Source of the DNA: Natronoarchaeum rubrum | GTDB lineage: Archaea > Halobacteriota > Halobacteria > Halobacteriales > Natronoarchaeaceae | Assembly: GCF_024494695.1 (NCBI RefSeq) | Contig: NZ_JANHDP010000009.1 | Location: 19,459-83,458, forward strand | Length of the DNA stretch: 64,000 bases | Direction: 5' to 3' | Shown here: positions 33,700 to 41,859 of the stretch, in pieces | How positions within the stretch are numbered: position 1 is the first letter of the stretch | Layout: each line of letters opens with the position of its first letter | Notes under the pieces: generated by a model | Databases searched by the model: none | What the model saw: the letters and a program-made list of their open reading frames with translations, nothing else | Told to the model about the DNA's origin: nothing | Position numbers and translations under genes: made by a program

Positions 33700-34653
33700 C
33701 TACTCCACCAGCGTCCGCAGTCCGTCCTCCAACGAGACGGTCGCCTCGAAACCGAGTTCTTCACGCGCGCGAGTCACATCTGCCCGGCTGTGGCGCACGT
33801 CGGCGGCCCTGGGGTCGGTGTGAACGATTTCGGAGTCCGAGCCGACAGCGTCGCGGATCGCCTCGGCGAGCCGGCGGATCGACGTGCTCTGGCCGGTTCC
33901 GACGTTGAACGCCCGTCCCGTCTCGTCGGTCGTCGCCGCGGCCAGATTCGCTTGCACGACATCGGAGACGTGGACGAAGTCGCGGGTCTGCTCGCCGTCG
34001 CCGTGGACCGTGATCGGCTCGCCGGCGCGGGCCTGGTCCAGAAACGCTTTGACGACGCCGCTGTAGTCGCCGCCGGCCTGCCGGGGGCCGTAGATGTTGA
34101 AGTACCGCAGCGGAACGACGTCGACGTCGTAGAGGTCGTCGTAGGTGCGGGCGTAGTGGTCGATCGCCAGCTTGTCGACCGCGTAGGGCGAGGTCGGCGT
34201 CGTGGCGTCGGTCTCGCTGACCGGCACCGAATCGGGGTCGCCGTAGATGGCGCAACTGGAGGCCAGCACGACGCGGGCGTCCTCCTCGCGCGCGCGGTCC
34301 AGTAAGTTGACAGTCGCCGCGACGTTGGTATCGTGGCTCTCGGCGGGCACCTCGACCGAGCGGTCGACGCTGACCAGTCCGGCCTCGTGGAAGACGACGT
34401 CGACGTCCGACATCGCCCACCCGAGCACGTCCCGATCGCGGACGTCGCCCTCGATCAGTTCGACGCCCGGCGGAACGTGTTCGGCGCGGCCGGCCGAGAG
34501 ATCGTCGAGCACTCGGACCTCGTTGTCGTCGACGAGCGTCTCGACCAGGTGGCTACCGACGAACCCCGCACCGCCGGTCACCAGTACAGTTCGTCCCGAC
34601 AGCTCCGGGGCGCCGCCGACGCCGCGGCGCCGACGGCCGTGTCGCTGGACCAT
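33700..34653 (-). CDS. NAD-dependent epimerase/dehydratase (UDP-glucose 4-epimerase type)
   Basis: 317 residues of an extended short-chain dehydrogenase: TVLVTGGAGFVGSHLVETL (NAD loop, about 22-40), ASSCAIYGDP with the catalytic Ser, YAVDK with Tyr and Lys, and PLRYFNIYGPRQ. These are landmarks of GalE-type sugar epimerases. It would supply UDP-galactose, GalNAc or GalA forms for the glycan cluster. The recurring promoter motif sits on the minus strand 38 bp upstream. It is convergent with the DUF354 gene. Confidence 0.9.
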   Translation of the reverse strand: MVQRHGRRRRGVGGAPELSGRTVLVTGGAGFVGSHLVETLVDDNEVRVLDDLSAGRAEHVPPGVELIEGDVRDRDVLGWAMSDVDVVFHEAGLVSVDRSVEVPAESHDTNVAATVNLLDRAREEDARVVLASSCAIYGDPDSVPVSETDATTPTSPYAVDKLAIDHYARTYDDLYDVDVVPLRYFNIYGPRQAGGDYSGVVKAFLDQARAGEPITVHGDGEQTRDFVHVSDVVQANLAAATTDETGRAFNVGTGQSTSIRRLAEAIRDAVGSDSEIVHTDPRAADVRHSRADVTRAREELGFEATVSLEDGLRTLVE

Positions 34654-34681
34654 GCTCGTCCGGCACCACCTCCAGCGCGGG

Positions 34682-34691
34682 CTTTGTTATG
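34682..34691 (-). promoter_or_regulatory. Recurring promoter motif CATAACAAAG
   Basis: Exact consensus on the minus strand, starting 38 bp before the epimerase ATG at 34653, the same spacing as in front of the gene at 1733. Confidence 0.6.
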
Positions 34692-34779
34692 GACACGTTG
34701 CGCAGACTCGTCAGTACAGATTCGGTAGAAAAAAGCGCCTACTCGACACCGATACGAATCGGACCGACAGTCAGCGCGC

Positions 34780-36615
34780 TCAGCCGCCGACGCTGGCGTT
34801 CGGATCGACGTGGTACAGTGCGAACTGATCGTTGGCTTGCACCCGGTCGATCTCGACCTCGCGTTCGAGCTGTTCGAAGCCGGACTCGTTGTACCGGAAC
34901 CCCTCGTAGAGGCCGGTCTCGCGCTCGACGTCGGCCTCCGTCACCGGCACGTACGTCGGCCCGTCGAACGCGGATTCGAGGGTCCCGTTCCGGAAGTCAC
35001 CCTGCGGAACGACGCTGCGCCGCCAGGGGAACTGCTCGGCCGCCCGCGTCGTCGTCCCGTAGTGGAGATCGACGAATCGGCGAGGGCCCGACCGGATGCC
35101 GGCGAACGCCGTCGACTCGTTGCGGTGCTCCAGCGCGGCCGTGTACCCGTCGACCTCGGCCTCGGTCACCTGGCTGTTGGGCTGGTAGATGTAGGGCGAC
35201 GGGTGGAATGCCACCGCCTGCAACACCAGAAACGCCACGAACGCGACCGCGAGAGCGCCGGAGAGAACGCTTCGACCGCGCACGTCGCGAAGGCGATCGA
35301 TCCCGACGGTCAGCGCGACTGCGCCGAGGATCGTCACGATCGCCATCAGGAACCCGTGGTACCGGAAGTACTGGGTCTTGGCGTTGGCCAGCAGAAAGAC
35401 CACGAAGAACCCGGCAGCGGGGACGCCGGTCAGAACCAGATACTCGAGGTACGCCGTACCGTCGTCGTCGATCCGTCCGACGCCGCCGGCCAGCACCGCG
35501 ACGGCCAGCACCGCCGCGAGCACCGCGTACACCAGGCTGACGCCGAACAGCTTGACGAACATCTCCTCCAAGCTGCCGCCCAACAGCGTCAGCGAACTCG
35601 CTCGACTGGCGACCGCGCCGCCCGGTTGCGTCGACGATAGCAACCCGGACACGATTGCCACCACCGCCGTGTACACTCGTTCGAGGCGCGCCGACCACAG
35701 CAGGAAGACCAGCGCGAAAATCCCCGTCTGGGCGTACAGCCGGCGGTGCGCTGCGATCGGATGATCGCGACCGAGACGCCGGTAGAGGTACTGGAACATC
35801 GCGATCAGGACGAACGCGCCGAGCAGGTTCACCGCCTGCTGGGGATGGAGCAAGACGACCGCAGTCGTCGAGAGCGCCAGTAGCAGGCCGACGCCGGTGA
35901 CGTTCCCGACCAGCCGCCGGTGGTCGCCGCGGTCGCTCGCGTACCCCATCGCGAGGTAGAGCACGACCGGCGCGAACATGATCGCCTGCGTCGTCGGATA
36001 CGCGACCGCGTGGGTCCCGAGATTGTTGATCGGCATCAACAGCAGCGCGGAGACTGCGCCGACGGCGATCGCCGGCCCCGTATCCGCGATCGCGGCGACG
36101 CACAGCGGGACGAACAGCAAGAACACGAGGAAGAAGACGGCGACGGTCAGCATCATCGCCAGCCGGAGTTCGATCCCCGTCGCGTTCGACAGCAGCACCG
36201 AAATCGAGTGGATCGCCGGGTAGCGCATCCCGACAGGGTGCAACGCGCCGACATCGAACATCCGCGCCCAGCCGAGGTGGCTCAACGGGTCGCCCTTGCC
36301 GTAGAAGTAGTAGCCCCGCAGGATCGGCAGCGCGGCGACCGAAAGCGCGCTGGCGCCCGCGAGCAGCGTCGCTCCCTGCCCGATTCGGCGAGTTCCGGGC
36401 CCGCGGACGGCGATGCCGACGCCGATCAGCGCCGCGACGCCGACGCCGCCCCAGAACAGCAGCGGCGTCGCCTCGTAGATCGACAGCTCGTAGCTCTGTG
36501 CCGGCGAGCGGTGGGCCGCGATCACGGCGGTCGTCAGCGCGACGAAGCCGACCAGCAGCGCGATGCGCGCTCGGCGCGTTCCGTGGGACTCGGTGCGATC
36601 CGTGTCAGTACTCAT
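34780..36615 (-). CDS. Polytopic membrane protein, GT-C-like (paralogue of 1733..3523)
   Basis: 611 residues with a dozen or more membrane segments, then a soluble C-terminal tail of about 120 residues. PILRGYYFYGKGDPLSHLGW in the first outer loop matches PILRGYWFYSGGDGLTHLGW in the copy at 1733. The tails also correspond (FAGIRSGPRRFVDLH against FVGIRAGPNRYADVE). It is probably an enzyme acting on lipid-linked sugars outside the membrane, by analogy with GT-C transferases; this remains inference. It lies in a minus-strand run of genes (36688..37782, 37779..38783) and is likely co-transcribed with them. Confidence 0.75.
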   Translation of the reverse strand: MSTDTDRTESHGTRRARIALLVGFVALTTAVIAAHRSPAQSYELSIYEATPLLFWGGVGVAALIGVGIAVRGPGTRRIGQGATLLAGASALSVAALPILRGYYFYGKGDPLSHLGWARMFDVGALHPVGMRYPAIHSISVLLSNATGIELRLAMMLTVAVFFLVFLLFVPLCVAAIADTGPAIAVGAVSALLLMPINNLGTHAVAYPTTQAIMFAPVVLYLAMGYASDRGDHRRLVGNVTGVGLLLALSTTAVVLLHPQQAVNLLGAFVLIAMFQYLYRRLGRDHPIAAHRRLYAQTGIFALVFLLWSARLERVYTAVVAIVSGLLSSTQPGGAVASRASSLTLLGGSLEEMFVKLFGVSLVYAVLAAVLAVAVLAGGVGRIDDDGTAYLEYLVLTGVPAAGFFVVFLLANAKTQYFRYHGFLMAIVTILGAVALTVGIDRLRDVRGRSVLSGALAVAFVAFLVLQAVAFHPSPYIYQPNSQVTEAEVDGYTAALEHRNESTAFAGIRSGPRRFVDLHYGTTTRAAEQFPWRRSVVPQGDFRNGTLESAFDGPTYVPVTEADVERETGLYEGFRYNESGFEQLEREVEIDRVQANDQFALYHVDPNASVGG

Positions 36616-36687
36616 GGTGGGTCAGTTGGCATCGGTCGCATCCGCGTTCGGCTCGGGTCAGTCGCTTTTGTTCGAGCTTGAGGCCGA

Positions 36688-37782
36688 TCACGACTCGACG
36701 ACGTCGCGGTACACGTCCCTGATCTGTTCGCCCATGCGCTCGACGCTCAGTTCGCGGACGACCTCCCGGCCGTTCGATTCGGCGCCAGCGTCGAGGATCG
36801 ACACCAGGCAGTCGACCAGTTCGGCGTCGTCAAGTCCGACGAAGGAGTGACGAACCCCCGAGAGCCGCTGGCGGACGTCACCGACGTCGGTCGAGACGAC
36901 CGGCAGGTTGCAGGCCAGCGCCTCCTTGACGGAGTTGGGCGATCCCTCCCGATCGGACGTGAGCAACAGCGCGTCGGCAGCGTTCATGTACGTCGGCATC
37001 CGGTCGTGGGGGACGCCGGAGACGAACTGCAACTCGACAGGCGTTCCCAGACGCTCGCGGACGGCCGCGACGACTCGCTCGGCCCGGGCGGGGTTCTTGA
37101 TCGCCTTCGAGCGCGCGTAGGGGAACAGCACGTGGAGCGCGTCGGAGTCCCAACCGAGTTCCTCCTGCGCGGCGCGCTGGGGCTGGGGCGCGAACTTGTC
37201 GAGGTCGACGCCGTGGGGAATGACGTGACAGTCACGACCCAGTGCATCGGCCATGTGGTCGCTCATGACGATCACCTCGTCGCTCCGACGAGCGCAGAGC
37301 TTGCTGACCGGGCCGTAGGTTCCCAGCAAGTCCGATCCCCACAGCGAGAGCACGACCGGGAGGTTCGGCTGAAGCACCGCCGCCGGCCCGGTCAACCCGT
37401 AGTTGGCGTGGATCAAGTCGAAGTCCTCGAACGATCGCAGCAACGTCTGCGGGTAGAACCGGACGTAGTCGCCAAGCGACCGACCGTCGACGCCGCTCGT
37501 GCCGTGCTCGCGATCACTGGGAACCGCGAGCGTCGTACAGGAGACGCCCTGTGCTTCCAGCACCGACACCTGTTGCTTGTAGAACCGAGCCTCGTCGTTC
37601 GTCACGAGATTCAGCACACGCAGGGGTTCGTCGGCGCTCGTCCCGACGCCACCGTCATCCGTCATTACGTCACCGTCGTCGTCCGTCGTCGCGTCATCGT
37701 CCTGAGATTGTACTTCGGCGTCCGGACGCACTTGCGGCGACCGATCGCCCGTCACGACGGCATCGGACGGGTCGGTTGTCAT
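36688..37782 (-). CDS. Glycosyltransferase family 4 (second copy)
   Basis: 364 residues. An acidic, disordered N-terminus of about 50 residues precedes the GT-B core: NLVTNDEARFYKQQVSVLEA, VVLSLWGSDLLGTY, HVIPHGVDLDKF and the donor motif DREGSPNSVKEALACNLPVV. It is a paralogue of the GT4 protein at 11731..12714. The start ATG overlaps the stop of the FemAB-like gene upstream by ATGA, so the two are translated from one message. Donor and acceptor are unknown. Confidence 0.9.
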   Translation of the reverse strand: MTTDPSDAVVTGDRSPQVRPDAEVQSQDDDATTDDDGDVMTDDGGVGTSADEPLRVLNLVTNDEARFYKQQVSVLEAQGVSCTTLAVPSDREHGTSGVDGRSLGDYVRFYPQTLLRSFEDFDLIHANYGLTGPAAVLQPNLPVVLSLWGSDLLGTYGPVSKLCARRSDEVIVMSDHMADALGRDCHVIPHGVDLDKFAPQPQRAAQEELGWDSDALHVLFPYARSKAIKNPARAERVVAAVRERLGTPVELQFVSGVPHDRMPTYMNAADALLLTSDREGSPNSVKEALACNLPVVSTDVGDVRQRLSGVRHSFVGLDDAELVDCLVSILDAGAESNGREVVRELSVERMGEQIRDVYRDVVES

Positions 37783-38783
37783 CGTGATACCATCCGATAG
37801 GCGCGCTTGGCGACGTCCATCCCCGTCCCCTGCGACTCGACGACGTAGTACGGTACCAGATCTGCGCCGAACTTGCTCTTGTACCGGCAGAGTCGCTCAG
37901 TGTTGGCGCCCATCAGGTCGTACTTGGTCACCGAGTCCATCGGCGGATCGTCGATCACGTCGCGGATCACCCGCCAGTGCAGCAGGCTGTTGACGCTGAC
38001 GTTCTCGTGGGTCGCCCGGGTCCCACCCTGCCAGAAGTACCCCGCCTCGTCGGAGTACAGCACCGTGATCCCGCTGAGGAACTCGCCGTCGGCCGTGCGC
38101 GCGACGTACACCCGGCAGCGCTCGTCGAGCGCGTCGACGAGATCGCGGACGTACTCCCAGGACAGCGGGAACGTCTTGTCCTGCTCCTGGTAGCGGATCT
38201 TCGTGTCCTCGTACACCGCCCGGGCGCCGTCGAGGCCCTCCCTGCTGATCTCGACGTCGATGTCCTCGCCGTCGCGGATCTCCCGGCGGAGGCTCTTGCT
38301 GAACGACGTCAGCACGTCGTCGGGCGATTCGTCGGCCAGATCGAGCACGTACGTGAACCGCGTCCCGACGTCGAGATCCGCCCACGAGAAGGGACGCGGG
38401 TCGTCGTAGCCCGTCCCGCAGATCGTTCGGAACAGGGTCAGCGAGTCCTCGACGCCGACGTCGTCCAGTACGGCCTCAACGAACGAGTTGTTCACCTTCT
38501 CACGCTTGCGCTGCTTCGGGCTGGTCGGCATCACCAGCGGCCCCATCCGTGGGACGCCAAAGCCCGGCAGCGGCGACAGCACGGCGGACCCGATCGACCG
38601 ATCTTGGACGAGCAGGGGGAACAAACCGATCGGCTGCTGGCCCTTGAAACCGCCGTACAGTCGAAGCTCGCCCGTCGCGTGCTCGTCGAGCACCGACAGC
38701 GCCTCCGGCGTCTGAAACAGTTCGACTCCCGAGCTCGGGAGCGCATCGCTCCATTCCGATATCTCTAGGCGCTCGACTCTCAT
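37779..38783 (-). CDS. FemAB/GNAT-like acyltransferase
   Basis: 334 residues with two GNAT-like halves as in FemAB proteins: ELFQTPEALSVLDEH and LYGGFKGQQPIGLFPLL early, then FSKSLRREIRDGED, FLSGITVLYSDEAGYFWQGG and YDLMGANTERLCRYKSKFG in the second half. The last motif, AN-x-R-x-C-x-YK-x-KF-x-A, is shared with the paralogue at 50787..51791. FemAB proteins transfer amino acids or acyl groups to cell-wall precursors; in archaea an amino-sugar or lipid-linked glycan is a likely acceptor. It is the first gene of the unit and has the promoter motif 44 bp upstream. Confidence 0.83.
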   Translation of the reverse strand: MRVERLEISEWSDALPSSGVELFQTPEALSVLDEHATGELRLYGGFKGQQPIGLFPLLVQDRSIGSAVLSPLPGFGVPRMGPLVMPTSPKQRKREKVNNSFVEAVLDDVGVEDSLTLFRTICGTGYDDPRPFSWADLDVGTRFTYVLDLADESPDDVLTSFSKSLRREIRDGEDIDVEISREGLDGARAVYEDTKIRYQEQDKTFPLSWEYVRDLVDALDERCRVYVARTADGEFLSGITVLYSDEAGYFWQGGTRATHENVSVNSLLHWRVIRDVIDDPPMDSVTKYDLMGANTERLCRYKSKFGADLVPYYVVESQGTGMDVAKRAYRMVSR

Positions 38784-38817
38784 TCGCTGGTTCTGTCTGT
38801 GCTCCAGCGAGACCGGC

Positions 38818-38827
38818 CTTTGTTATC
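38818..38827 (-). promoter_or_regulatory. Recurring promoter motif GATAACAAAG
   Basis: Minus-strand copy starting 44 bp before the ATG of the FemAB-like gene at 38783. Confidence 0.6.
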
Positions 38828-39006
38828 GCCTTCTTACCGGATGTGCGAGCGTTGTCCCCGGCTCCGTGGTGTGAACACCTCACAAAGTACCGTTGGCGGG
38901 ACGAGAGGCTGGTGTCGGAGCGATGGTCGAAAATAGAAGACGTTTGAGGAAATATATAGGGAAATAAAATGAGATGCGGGGACGAGAGACTGCGGCCGGG
39001 CGACCA

Positions 39007-39045
39007 GGGGGAGGGGGGTTTCCGCAATTTCCGCAATTCCGGGTG
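39007..39045 (+). repeat. Origin A repeat: G-run plus TTTCCGCAA tandem units
   Basis: GGGGGAGGGGGG is followed by TTTCCGCAATTTCCGCAATT, two 9-bp units. It lies downstream of orc1/cdc6 copy A and is the same sequence type as the boxes at 40361-40803. The rest of the 38784-39097 gap is AT-rich and gene-free. Confidence 0.7.
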
Positions 39046-39097
39046 CCGCTCGCTCACGGCCGGGACGCCGACGGAGTACGGCCGAACGCTACCCAGA

Positions 39098-40330
39098 TCA
39101 CAGGAGCCCGTTCCGCTTCGCGGAGCGCTCGATGTCGTCGACGACATCGTCGAATCGTGCGTTGTCGCTCAGGACGTCGAGGACGACGTTCAGATCGATG
39201 TTGAGCTCGAACATCCACCGTTCTCCGCCGCGCTTCCCACCGGTCTTCTTCGAGCCCTCCAGAAAGCTGTAGAGATCCAGCGCCTGCAAGTGGTCGCGAA
39301 CGCTGCGCATCGTCGTCACGTCGACGTCGATCGTCGTCGTGATCGACTTGTACTCCGAGTAGATCTCCTTCGTCGGCGCGGGGGTGTGGCCGTTCGCTTC
39401 GAGGGCGGCGACCGACAGGAGCGACGAGTGTTCCTGGACGGTGAGGTTCTTGAGCCCCTCCAGAAGCGCGTTGCGCTCGATCTCCTCGCGAGCGTCGCGA
39501 ACGTGAGTTTCAGTGACGACATCGTCGCCCGCGGTCTGGGCTTCCGTGCCGGCCTTGTAGAGGAGGCGGATCGCCTGCCGAGCTGACCCGTTGTCCTGAG
39601 CGGCGTACGCGGCACACAGCGGGATCACCTCGTCTTCGAGGACACCGTCGTGGAACGCCACTTCCGCGCGGCGGGAGAGAATCGCGCGCAGCTGGCCGGC
39701 GTTGTAGGGTGCGAATCGAATCTCCTCCTCGCAGAGCGTGTCCTTGACGCGCTGGGAGAGATTCGAGTGGAAGTCGAAGTCGTTGGAGATGCCGAGCACC
39801 GAGAGCCGGACGTTCTCTACGTCGCCGTTGGCTCGCGCGCGGGAGAGCTTGTAGAGGATCGTGTCGTCGTCGCCGATCACGTCGATCTCGTCGAGGACGA
39901 CGACGATCGTCCCGCCGATCTCCTCCATCCGCTCGAAGATCCAGTCGAAGAGGTTCGAGAGGCCGTGACCGCGCGGTCGTTCGTTCCACTCCGGCGAAAT
40001 TTCCTTGAGGAGCGCACCGGCGACTTGATACGACGACGTCAGGTCAGCACAGTTGACGAAGAAGGTGTGCAGTTCGGCGTCGACGTCGTCGCTGGACCCC
40101 AGATACGTCTGGAGCTCGTTCAGCTTGATCTGGGTCGCGACCGTCTTCCCCTGACCGGCCGGTCCGTAGATGAACGCGTTGTGCGGCGTGTACCCACGGG
40201 ACGCGGGTTCGAGGACGTAGTGGATCTCCGCGAGTTCCTCCTCTCGCTCGGGGAGTTCCTCGGGCGTCCAGTCGTCTTTTAGCGCATCGTCGTGCGCCAA
40301 CACGTCCCCCGACTCGCCGAACTGTGGCAT
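39098..40330 (-). CDS. orc1: Orc1/Cdc6 replication initiator, copy A
   Basis: 410 residues. AAA+ core: Walker A GPAGQGKT (56-63), Walker B VVVLDEID (143-150), sensor 1 VLGISNDFDF (178-187), then the lid with AAYAAQDNGSARQAIRLLYK. A winged-helix domain ends the protein. These are the features of archaeal Orc1/Cdc6, which bind origin recognition boxes through the winged helix and AAA+ insert. Repeats with TTTCCGCAA units and G-runs lie on both sides of the gene, as expected for an initiator beside its own origin. The frame is intact. Confidence 0.93.
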   Translation of the reverse strand: MPQFGESGDVLAHDDALKDDWTPEELPEREEELAEIHYVLEPASRGYTPHNAFIYGPAGQGKTVATQIKLNELQTYLGSSDDVDAELHTFFVNCADLTSSYQVAGALLKEISPEWNERPRGHGLSNLFDWIFERMEEIGGTIVVVLDEIDVIGDDDTILYKLSRARANGDVENVRLSVLGISNDFDFHSNLSQRVKDTLCEEEIRFAPYNAGQLRAILSRRAEVAFHDGVLEDEVIPLCAAYAAQDNGSARQAIRLLYKAGTEAQTAGDDVVTETHVRDAREEIERNALLEGLKNLTVQEHSSLLSVAALEANGHTPAPTKEIYSEYKSITTTIDVDVTTMRSVRDHLQALDLYSFLEGSKKTGGKRGGERWMFELNIDLNVVLDVLSDNARFDDVVDDIERSAKRNGLL

Positions 40331-40360
40331 ATCTTCACTGTGAGGGGAGGTACTTATAAA

Positions 40361-40803
40361 ACCCCCCGTTCCGCAATTTCCGCAATTTCTGCAATTCGGG
40401 TTCCTTTATAAAACACGGGGGGAGGGGGGTTTCCGCAATTAGCGCGAAAACGGTGGGGGAGGGGTAGAGAGCACGAGCGGCGATTGAAGACGTTTCTTCA
40501 TTCGTTGGGCGTCGAGTTCGCCTACGGCTTTGTTATTATATTATAGCTGTTTTGGTAGTAGTAGTAGTAGCCGGTTCTAGTAATATCTCAAACAGAGGCA
40601 CGGCAGTAGTATTCTGTTTTTACTTAGATAGTCAAACAGTCTCAGCAGCTTCTCTTTATGTGCTTTGCGGACACGACGGCTGTTCGGGGGGTCACCATAA
40701 CTCGGGAATTGCGGAAACCCCCCTCCCCCCGCCCCTAGTGTTACGTGGTAACACGACTGCGGATCTCGACTGAGTGGCGGAAATTCCGGAACACCCCCTC
40801 CGT
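40361..40803. other. Putative replication origin A
   Basis: Direct boxes at 40361-40400 (three TTCCGCAAT-type units after ACCCCCC) and 40416-40440 (GGGGGGAGGGGGGTTTCCGC) face reversed boxes at 40701-40732 (AATTGCGGAAACCCCCC) and 40777-40803 (GGAAATTCCGGAACACCCCC). Between them lies an AT-rich core of about 200 bp (40510-40680), a good unwinding element. Opposed boxes around an AT-rich core beside an orc gene is the standard haloarchaeal origin layout. Confidence 0.75.
40528..40537 (-). promoter_or_regulatory. Recurring promoter motif AATAACAAAG inside origin A
   Basis: Minus-strand copy 36 bp before an ATG at 40501 that opens a 20-codon frame. The orc gene itself starts at 40330. It may drive orc1 copy A with a long leader. 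Confidence 0.35.
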
Positions 40804-40845
40804 CCAGCGACTGTCTGCAGGAGTCGGACCGTCCGTACGACGCTG

Positions 40846-41268
40846 CTATGCTGGTTCGTCTCGAAACCGCTCGATCGAGGCGTCGTTGCCGTCGACCTCG
40901 TCGAAGTCGTCGTCCGCACCGGCTAGCAGCGCCCCGCCGACCGCCTCCGCCGTGGCCAGGGCGTAGGCGTCGCCGAGCGCCATCCCGTAGGCATCCTTGA
41001 GCACCGCGGCCGTCTCCCAGCAGTCGGTCGGATCGTACACCTCGACGCCGATCGCTTCGAGTCGGTCGAGGCTCGCCCGGACGTCGGCGGCGTCGAAGCC
41101 GATCCGCGAACCGACGTAGAGGATCTCCGTCTTCGTGACGGGGCTGACGTACCCGTCGACCTCACCGGACGCCACGCGGTCGATCCACTCCTCGACGGCG
41201 TCGCTACCGGGCTCGTCGTCGAGGTAAGCGAGGACGGGCTCGGCGTCGAACACGATCGCGTCAGTCAT
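40846..41268 (-). CDS. vapC: PIN-domain toxin, VapC type
   Basis: 140 residues of a PIN-fold nuclease: VFDAEPVLAYL with D8, TKTEILYVG with E48, LGDAYALATAE with D100 and AGADDDF with the last Asp pair near 119. These four acidic residues bind the metal that cleaves RNA. The start overlaps the AbrB-type antitoxin gene by 8 nt, the usual vapBC arrangement. The RNA target is not predictable. It sits next to origin A, where such a pair could help keep the replicon. Confidence 0.87.
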   Translation of the reverse strand: MTDAIVFDAEPVLAYLDDEPGSDAVEEWIDRVASGEVDGYVSPVTKTEILYVGSRIGFDAADVRASLDRLEAIGVEVYDPTDCWETAAVLKDAYGMALGDAYALATAEAVGGALLAGADDDFDEVDGNDASIERFRDEPA

Positions 41269-41647
41269 CGCTCGGATCGTCCTCGTCGGCAGCCTGATCG
41301 TCCTCGTCAGCAGCCCGATCGTCCTCGTCAGCAGCCCGATCGTCTTCGCCGTCAGCCCCGCTGTCGGTCAATCGCTCGACTAACTCCTCGTTCCCTCGTT
41401 CGTCTCGCTCTCGTTCCTCCTGAAGCAGCTCGGTCGCGGAGCGGTCCTCGCCGCCCGTCCGTTCGAGTCCTCGGAACTCCCGCATCGTACCCACCGGTCG
41501 GACGACAATCTCGCCGTCCTCGCTCTCGACGAATTTCACGCGTCCGGGCGCCGTGATGCCGTGTTTCTCCCGGAGCGACTTCGGGATCGTGGCCTGACCC
41601 TTCTCGGTAACGGTGACGATCCGTTCGCCGTCTTTGGTATTACTCAT
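41261..41647 (-). CDS. AbrB/VapB-type antitoxin with repeat-encoded acidic tail
   Basis: The ATG at 41645-41647 gives 128 residues. Residues 1-50 form a swapped-hairpin AbrB domain (VTVTEKGQATIPKSLREKHG, then GRVKFVESEDGEIVVRPVG). A linker helix follows, then a tail of DDRAADED-type heptads encoded by a 21-bp tandem repeat. Such proteins bind their own promoter and neutralise the VapC toxin encoded 8 nt inside their 3' end. Nested inverted repeats cover the start codon. The tail is probably disordered; its length may vary between strains. Confidence 0.82.
   Translation of the reverse strand: MSNTKDGERIVTVTEKGQATIPKSLREKHGITAPGRVKFVESEDGEIVVRPVGTMREFRGLERTGGEDRSATELLQEERERDERGNEELVERLTDSGADGEDDRAADEDDRAADEDDQAADEDDPSDD
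41276..41338. repeat. 21-bp tandem repeat, three units
   Basis: ATCGTCCTCGTCRGCAGCCYG three times, in frame in the antitoxin gene and encoding its acidic seven-residue repeats. A fourth, degenerate unit follows. Confidence 0.8.
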
Positions 41648-41699
41648 CTCGAGTAATACTATAGATTCGGTATTACTTAGTTCCACCGTCGAGATGAGT
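41642..41699. promoter_or_regulatory. Nested inverted repeats over the antitoxin start (likely operator)
   Basis: ACTCATCTCGA (41642-41652) pairs with TCGAGATGAGT (41689-41699). Inside, AGTAATAC (41652-41659) pairs with GTATTACT (41670-41677). The outer arm covers the antitoxin ATG. Both are perfect and could be operators for the AbrB/VapC complex. Confidence 0.6.
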
Positions 41700-41738
41700 G
41701 TCGCTGCGGCGTCGCGCCGAACAGGTCGAGTATGCTGA

Positions 41739-41833
41739 TCGAGTAGGAGGACATCCATCGAGGACGAGAACGCAGACCGAGTGCAAGAACGCCGATCGAG
41801 GACGAGAACGTTGGTCGAAGACGAGAACGCCGA
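41739..41833. repeat. 19-bp tandem repeat, five units
   Basis: Units begin TCGA or CCGA and the later ones read TCGAGGACGAGAACGCAGA, TCGAAGACGAGAACGCCGA and similar. The region 41700-41860 has no supported gene. The period is not a multiple of three, which argues against coding. Confidence 0.7.
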
Positions 41834-41859
41834 TACGGAGAGGGTCGTTTCTCAGCATA

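Noticed and set aside
36660..36671. GCTTTTGTTC upstream of the 34780..36615 gene as a further promoter-motif copy
   Set aside because: On the minus strand it reads GAACAAAAGC, lacking the ATAAC core; the gene is more likely in the operon starting at 38783.
38937..40495. GAAGACGTTT at 38937 and 40486 as a repeat flanking orc copy A
   Set aside because: A 10-bp match only, with no similarity around it; probably chance.
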